A stretch of DNA of 64,000 nt from Sambucus nigra (taxonomy: Eukaryota; Streptophyta; Magnoliopsida; Dipsacales; Adoxaceae), in the NCBI GenBank assembly GCA_949130495.1, contig CASBWL010000047.1, positions 1,426,001 through 1,490,000 on the forward strand. The letters run 5' to 3'. The position numbers and the translations under genes were made by a program. The notes below the pieces were generated by a model, which was not told the DNA's origin, ran no database searches, and worked only from the letters and a program-made list of their open reading frames with translations. Within the stretch, counting starts at the first letter, position 1; the number at the start of each line of letters is the position of its first letter. This document shows, piece by piece, positions 58,561 through 64,000 of the stretch.

Positions 58561-59303
58561 CTTCAGGACCTCGAAAATGGCTACTTTTTAAGTAAGCCAA
58601 AATACCCAAAAATCATTTTAATGGTTTTCTCTCCATTTCTCTTCAACCCAATCACAAATATAACATCAATATTCATCCTAGAATACATATAAACTATTTT
58701 CTAACCTCAAATCAACGATCTACATATTATATCTAAGATTATACCCAAAAGTTAGGTTTTGTCAATTTTAAACCTAAAACCGAAAAATATCAATCCACAA
58801 ATCATGCCATAAATGTACACAACAATTATTTAGCAAGTTTAATCACCTGCCTCGGGTTCGTAGGGTCTGAATCCTCCTTAAGATCGCGTATTTACCCGGA
58901 AATCCTCTTTCTCCCTCTTTTTCTCCTTCATTTTCTTCTTCTTTCTTTCTCTCTTCTTTCTTTCTTTCTCTCTTTGGAGAATTGTTTCTCTCATAGGCTA
59001 ATTTAGCCTAAAACCCAAGATACACATCTTTAAATGATAATACACACTTTAAATGACCCGGTAACTTTAATTCGAGTCAAACGGTCCTAAATTATTTCGG
59101 AACCTAAATAGACCCCAAGTACCGTCATTTCGACTCTCTCGACCCTTCCGGAAACAATGGTACCCTCAGAATTGCCATTCGACACACTTTTTAACGACTC
59201 CAAATTTTGACTTTAATTGCCAAATTAATTATTCTACGATAAAATATTATTTATTTCTCCCAAAATAGATTAATTACTGTTCTGAAAGTCTTGGATTGTT
59301 ACA

Positions 59304-60438
59304 TTGTCAGTTTGTTAAAATCGACCATCAAAGGCCGACAGGTTTGTTGCAACCATTGGAGATTCCAGTATGGAAATGGGAAAGCATTTCGATGGACTTC
59401 ATTATGGGCTTGCCTAGATCACTCAGGGGCCATGATTCGATTTGGGTGATTGTCATTCTCTTGACTAAATCGGCACACTTCTTGTCGGTGCGTATGGATT
59501 ATGATACCGCTCGATATGCCCAACTGTTCATCGAGGAATTCGTTAGACTTCATGGGGTACCTTTAAATATTATCTCCGACCGAGATATGATATTTGTGTC
59601 TCACTTTTGGCGAAGTTTCCAAGAGGCGTTGGGGAATGAGTTGAAGTTAAGCTCGTCCTATCATCCTCAAGCAGATGGTCAAACTGAGAGGGTAAACCAG
59701 ATGCTGGAGGATATGCTTCGAATGTGCATGCTTGATTTCAAGGGCGGTTGGGAACAATACCTCCCATTGGTTGCATTTTCTTACAACAACTCATACTAAT
59801 TTACTATTGGAATGGCACCTTATGAAGCTCTGTATGGTCGTCCATGTAGGTCTCCCGCTTGTTGGATGGAAGTGGGCAATAACAAATTCGTTGGACCTGA
59901 AATGATCCAGGACACTTCTTCAAAGATAGAACTCATTCGAAATCCCATTCGGATAGCTCAAGACCGTCAAAAGAGCTATGCTGATGCGGGTAGGAGACAT
60001 ATGGAATTAGATACTGGAGACCAAGTCTTGGTGCGAGTGTCACCAATGAAGGGCATTAAGCGTTTCGAAAATAAAGGGAAGCTTGCACCACGTTTTGTTG
60101 GACCCTTCCCAGTTATTGCGAAAGTTGGTCCCGTGGCGTATCAACTTGCTTTGCCGGAGCCTTTGCAACAAATCCACGATGTCTTCCATGTCTCCTCTTT
60201 GAAGAAGTATAAGAGATGCGAGGGTGCCCTTTGGCACATCCCTTTTGAGGATATTGAGTTGCAACCTGATGTTTCATATGAAGAACAACCGGTTGCTATT
60301 CTTGAGTATGGGGAGCGCAGGTTAAGGTCTCGTGTGGTGCCCTTGGTGAGAGTCCAATGGAGTCATCACAATGAGAAAGAATCAACGTGGGAACGTGAGG
60401 ATGACATGCGGGAGAGATATCCGCATCTCTTCTTATAA
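59304..60438 (+). pseudogene. pol: Element C pol, 3' part: integrase core and chromodomain-like tail
   Basis: Resumes after element D inside the integrase zinc-finger region. Contains DDE residues in SMDF, ISDRD and GQTERVNQM contexts, one TAA at 59797-59799 where B has CAA, then [11 protein letters not shown], the GPF module and a C-terminal tail with [11 protein letters not shown] and STWERE, ending with TAA at 60436-60438. Frame and sequence match element B closely. Confidence 0.88.
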
Positions 60439-60448
60439 GGTATGTTTT

Positions 60449-60483
60449 AATTTTGAGGACAAAATTCCCTCATAAGGGGGGGA
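60449..60483 (+). promoter_or_regulatory. Stem-loop and polypurine tract, element C
   Basis: AATTTTG (60449-60455), loop AGGA, CAAAATT (60460-60466) form a 7 bp stem. The purine tract AAGGGGGGGA follows at about 60474-60483. Confidence 0.72.
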
Positions 60484-61305
60484 TTATGTAATAACCCTCA
60501 CTTATGAGAACATATTTTATATTTATTTACTAGTTATGGTATGTAGATATAAAATGTTGGGTTTTGAATTGAGTACTAACTTAATGAGGAAAAGTTGATA
60601 TTTTCTATGAGGTTGCATGTTTACCGTAATTATAGATAATTATGCCCATGTTATGTTTTATAATATCATGAAAATTAAAATGATATTTGTCTTAATAATG
60701 AGACCGGGACTTAAAATGAATTATAAAATATCCAAATGATAATTTGGAGGCCGTAGTTGAGTCCGGAACGTGCAAGATAGTCAAATAATGTGCCATATTG
60801 TATTTTGATGTTTTGGGCATTTTTGACTGATTATGCCTTAAATATGCAGTTGAGTATTATTTTATCGTGATATCAATTAATTAAGTTGGGATTGTTGACT
60901 AAAGGCACGATTTATGTCTTGGGTAAGTCACTATTCACCTAATTTTATTTCCTAAACCTAGAGAGCTAGAGAGAGGAAGAGAAAGAGTAGAGAGAAAGAA
61001 AAGAGATTGAATATTTGAGAGGGATTCTTGCTCCTACACCAAGAAAATCTGCAATTGCTGAATTCAGGCAAGTTTACTACTTGATATTTATGGCATAAGA
61101 TAAATGATTTGTGTGAGAATGGTATATGGATTATGGTTTACAAGTTTAGGGTTTGTATGTTGGATGGTTTTCAATCATTGAAGAATATTTGAATGTTTAT
61201 TGATGGTGGTGGTAGTAGTAGTAGCATTTATGTTGTGTAGGTTATAATAAATGAGTTGGCTTTGGGATTAGCTTGAAATAAGAAGTCTTGGTCTAGGTCT
61301 GCAGA

Positions 61306-61511
61306 GACCGGTCGACCGCAGTTCTCAGACCGGTCGACCGGGTATTCGGGAGAGGGTACACTGCATTTCTTTCAAAGGCTTAAAATTACGGCGCGGTCGA
61401 CCGCTGTCCCTGACCAGTTGACCGATCCTACCGAAATAAACTTTCTGCTTTTCTTCTTAGGACAAATCTTGAGACGCGGTCGATCGCGGGATTGGGACCG
61501 GTCGATCGGTC
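61306..61511. repeat. GTCGAC palindrome cluster, element C 3' LTR
   Basis: Six palindromes in three pairs; several have CpG-to-TpG/CpA changes (CCAGTTGACCGAT, GGTCGATCGCG, CCGGTCGATCGGT). Confidence 0.72.
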
Positions 61512-61977
61512 CCCTATTTTCTTCCCAAACATTTTACTTTCATTCTTTAAATCTTTTCTTTTCATAGGAACTTAGGGACCTTCTTAAATGAAGTAAATAT
61601 AGGGTCTTAGAGTATTAGTTGAGTTGGGTCGACACCCTAGACTCAAAGGGGTTCATCTAGGGCTCACTTTAAGGGGGGGGGGGGGGTTTAAAGAAATGTT
61701 TAGGCATTACTTATGTCATGTAGTTTTATATGAATTTAGGAAATCTTAAGGTCGAATTTGGAGACTTTAGGAGTAAATGCGAACTAGATCTTACGTGCTG
61801 ATTTGTATAAAGTCCAAAAATGGACATCTGGGAGAAATAACTAAGGGAGATTAATTATCCTTTGAGGTGTTATGATGATGGGAAGTACTCAACCATAATG
61901 CATTGATAAAGTGTAAAATGGATAAGGTAAATGATAATTTACTAAATCATGTAATGGAAATTAATAAAATGGATATT

Positions 61978-62254
61978 ACACACCTCTCTAAATACCATCT
62001 TACGGGAAGTCCGAGCGTGAAGTGAAGCCCCCTGGCTAATGAATGCAGGGTGGATATAGTCCTAGGCCATATGAGTGCTCGTTTTATATTATTTTGCGAT
62101 GGTTAGGATATTTCGGGTGTGTTCTTGACTACCCCACAGGCATATGGCCGCTTCCCGACGTTTCGATAGGATCGCAGGTTGTCTTATGTAGGCCCTGGAA
62201 GATGATGGTTATTTTGGGGCGTGCACAGTGGGGAAACCCGGACGGGCGGTCTTA
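61978..62254 (+). promoter_or_regulatory. Conserved LTR block (C 3' LTR)
   Basis: ACACACCTCTCTAAATACCA, CCCTGGCTAATGAATGCAG, GGATATAGTCCTAGGCC and ATATGGCCGCTTCCCGACG match B in the same order. Confidence 0.43.
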
Positions 62255-64000
62255 GAATCGTTGTATATTTATATGTTTATAACTATTCTATTATTGAGTT
62301 GGACTCGATGGAACACTAAAGTCATAAAGAGCAAAGTATATGCCACAAACAGCATACTATTGAGATAAGTGCCATAAAGAGCACATGATAATAATTGTAT
62401 TCCTGATAAGGAATGGAAAGGAGATAAAAGGAAAATTATGAAAGATGAAAAAGGCTTATGATTACTTATTTTCCCTTATATAATTGGATTTCACTTTAAT
62501 AACCATTTAACTGTGTTAGTTCCTTACATGATGTTGGCATGCTAGAATATCATCTTTATCATCCATGCTTAATTATTGATTTCTTGTCATACTTGTCATT
62601 TATCTGGTGATCATATATAACCGGCCTCTGACCCGTTCTTCTTTCTTGTTGTATATGTACATATTATCCGTTCAGGTGTTTCGTCGCAAGGTCACCCGTA
62701 ATGACCGTCCTACCCCTGAGTATTTCAAGGACCAGTGACATTTTGCGGGTTTCACGGGATATTTTGTGTAGATGCCTCCATTTTGTTTCTAGCTATGTTC
62801 AGTCTTTATTGGGGCCTGTTGCCGAAATGGTTGTAATTGTATAATGAATGTATTTTGTAACACCTGAGACTTAATGTGAATTGTGTAAATTCTATTGACC
62901 AATGTTTCATTCGGTCCTTTTTTTTATTGTTGGTCTATATATATATATATGATTGTGGGAATTTCCACCCTCTTTTCTATTATGGGCTGTTGAAAATTAT
63001 TTCTTTAAATTACAAACTAAAATTTTTGATAACCCGTTTTCTGGAATATAGTGTGGTTATTCCGTATACTTCTTATGTTGTTGTGATGCTGAGAATGATA
63101 TCTATCCATGATTCCTATTTTATCAGGGTATCGGGCTGGCCACCCCTTATTTCGGATTGCGGGTTGTCACATATAATAAGCCGAAGAAGATAATATTTTA
63201 CTGTATTTTGGAAGTGATACTCAATAAAAAAACATTAAATTCATACAATATAGAATGGGAGCGTTATATTTCTTTTTCATAAAGTCATGGGTTTTGATAT
63301 GTACCTTGTTTGTATGAGACTTGTGAATAAAGATACCACTTGTACATATCAGCTAGTTTCGTATAAATGAACTCTTTTCGCCAAAAAGAATATGGCAGCT
63401 ACAAAGATTGAGTTTTTAGACTCGTTAGGAATTTTATTTGGAAAATAAACCGTCGACAAAGTGTAATTAGACTCGTTGTTAGAAAATTCGTGTCAAAATC
63501 ACCTTCACTAAGTCCAAACTCACTAAGCCTTCGGTATTTTACATATCATGTCCTATCAGGTTTGTATTTTGTTTGGACCATGTTCATATCATTTTTTTAT
63601 GGGTCATATCATGTAGTTATAGTAAAAAATTAATCAAAACTTGATTCGATAAGTTGTCGTCTGTTGCAGATCCATCAATTAGGAATCCGATTTGGTCATG
63701 GCTCCACCCAAACCAGTTAAAAAAGTGATAAGATAATGTCTTGGGAACGGGTGGTATCTCAATATGCTTCTCCTACTATTAAGGCAACATGGTTCACACA
63801 ACAAATTAATAAAAATTAGTGCATGTTTGTTTTAAGTTCCACACTATAAAACATTCCAAAAAAACCTTAATATGAAGTGTGACGCAACAATTTCTCAGTT
63901 AATCTCAGCAACAAGTCAGAAGTAAAGGAGTTAGTTTTCAAACATCTAATAACAATTTGAAAGGGTGTAATATCTCATCAAACTACCAAAAATGAAATGA

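Larger units (their letters stand above)
49760..59303 (-). mobile_element. Element D: non-autonomous gag-only LTR retrotransposon nested in C
   Basis: 9544 bp in minus orientation. LTRs read TGTAACAA...TTGTCACA on the minus strand. Flanked by an apparent 6 bp duplication TTGTCA (49754-49759, 59304-59309). The 2.22 kb interior has a PBS at its right end, a decayed gag, no pol, and a PPT at its left end. This matches the class of LTR elements retaining only gag (TR-GAG type). It would need enzymes of a relative. LTRs differ by several percent, so it is not recent but is younger than C. Confidence 0.9.
55597..59303 (-). repeat. Element D right LTR (5' LTR in its own orientation)
   Basis: 3707 bp. 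Longer than the left LTR mainly through a C run (56908-56946) and a longer (TA)n run (57390-57470). It contains three hairpin motifs, palindromes (58358-58560), a GCAAGT stem with mutated partner (58833-58851, ACCTGC) and a pyrimidine tract (58899-58977). Confidence 0.9.
43617..63171 (+). mobile_element. Element C: older Ty3/gypsy chromovirus related to B, with element D nested inside
   Basis: Target duplication TATAA (43612-43616, 63172-63176); unit 4 shows the single empty site. LTRs start TGTAATAAC and end TCACA. The gag-pol frame is closely related to B but carries stops, a 29 bp deletion in RT, and a 9.5 kb insertion (D) in the integrase. Without D and its 6 bp duplication the element is about 10.0 kb. 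LTR divergence is several percent by eye, much more than in B. Confidence 0.93.
60487..63171 (+). repeat. Element C 3' LTR
   Basis: 2685 bp, the fuller of the two C LTRs. It contains GA tract and stem-loop (60955-61084, partner mutated to ACTTGA), palindromes (61306-61511), a run of ~13 G (about 61673-61686), the conserved block (61978-62254) and small hairpin repeats (62325-62385). Confidence 0.92.
40278..64000. repeat. 5.2 kb tandem array, unit 5 (split by element C, truncated by window end)
   Basis: The unit runs to 43616, is interrupted by element C with D nested inside, and resumes at 63172. About 4.2 kb of unit sequence is present before the window ends; the 93-codon ORF region lies beyond it. 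Stretch 63177-64000 matches 38436-39260 of unit 4. Spacers 41590-42235 and 63177-64000 hold no recognisable gene. Confidence 0.92.

Overview
The window looks like nuclear DNA of a flowering plant. It is AT-rich, has no prokaryotic gene organisation, and is full of Ty3/gypsy LTR retrotransposons of the chromovirus type (probably the Tekay/Del group). These have long 2.5-3.7 kb LTRs and primer-binding sites matching initiator-methionine tRNA. No ordinary conserved host gene, rRNA, tRNA or CRISPR array is visible.

Backbone: the whole window lies inside a head-to-tail tandem array of a ~5.2 kb unit. Four complete units and part of a fifth are present (1-5194, 5195-19750, 19751-24945, 24946-40277, 40278-64000); each is 5.17-5.20 kb once insertions are subtracted. 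Each unit holds, in order: (i) a ~0.9 kb imperfect foldback (inverted repeat); (ii) ~0.4 kb of degenerate GT-rich repeats; (iii) a minus-strand ORF for a 154-residue Lys/Glu/Asn-rich protein of unknown function, with a TATA box, a duplicated upstream element and a poly(A) signal; (iv) a ~215 bp MITE-like segment; (v) a less convincing minus-strand ORF of ~93 codons. The 154-codon gene is broken or weakened in units 1 (start codon lost), 2 (frameshift, poly(A) signal altered) and 4 (TATA altered). Units 3 and 5 look intact.

Four LTR retrotransposons interrupt the array. Element A (8921-18286, +) is a large non-coding derivative. Element B (25333-35490, +) is a gag-pol element with nearly identical LTRs, sitting in the loop of a foldback. 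Element C (43617-63171, +) is an older relative of B with stops and an RT deletion. Element D (49760-59303, minus orientation) is a gag-only element nested in the integrase zinc-finger codons of C. Empty target sites in sibling units confirm the ends of A, B and C.

The most interesting signals are not genes. All four retrotransposon families carry clusters of paired 10-14 bp palindromes in the LTR, built on two alternative cores (GAATCGATTC or CGGTCGACCG). All four also share a GCAAGT/ACTTGC stem-loop after a purine-rich tract. A, B and C share a stem-loop with a compensatory base change just before the polypurine tract. A and D carry repeated copies of a ~50-80 bp motif with a small hairpin. 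These suggest RNA or chromatin signals shared by autonomous and non-autonomous elements. Counts of differences were made by eye.
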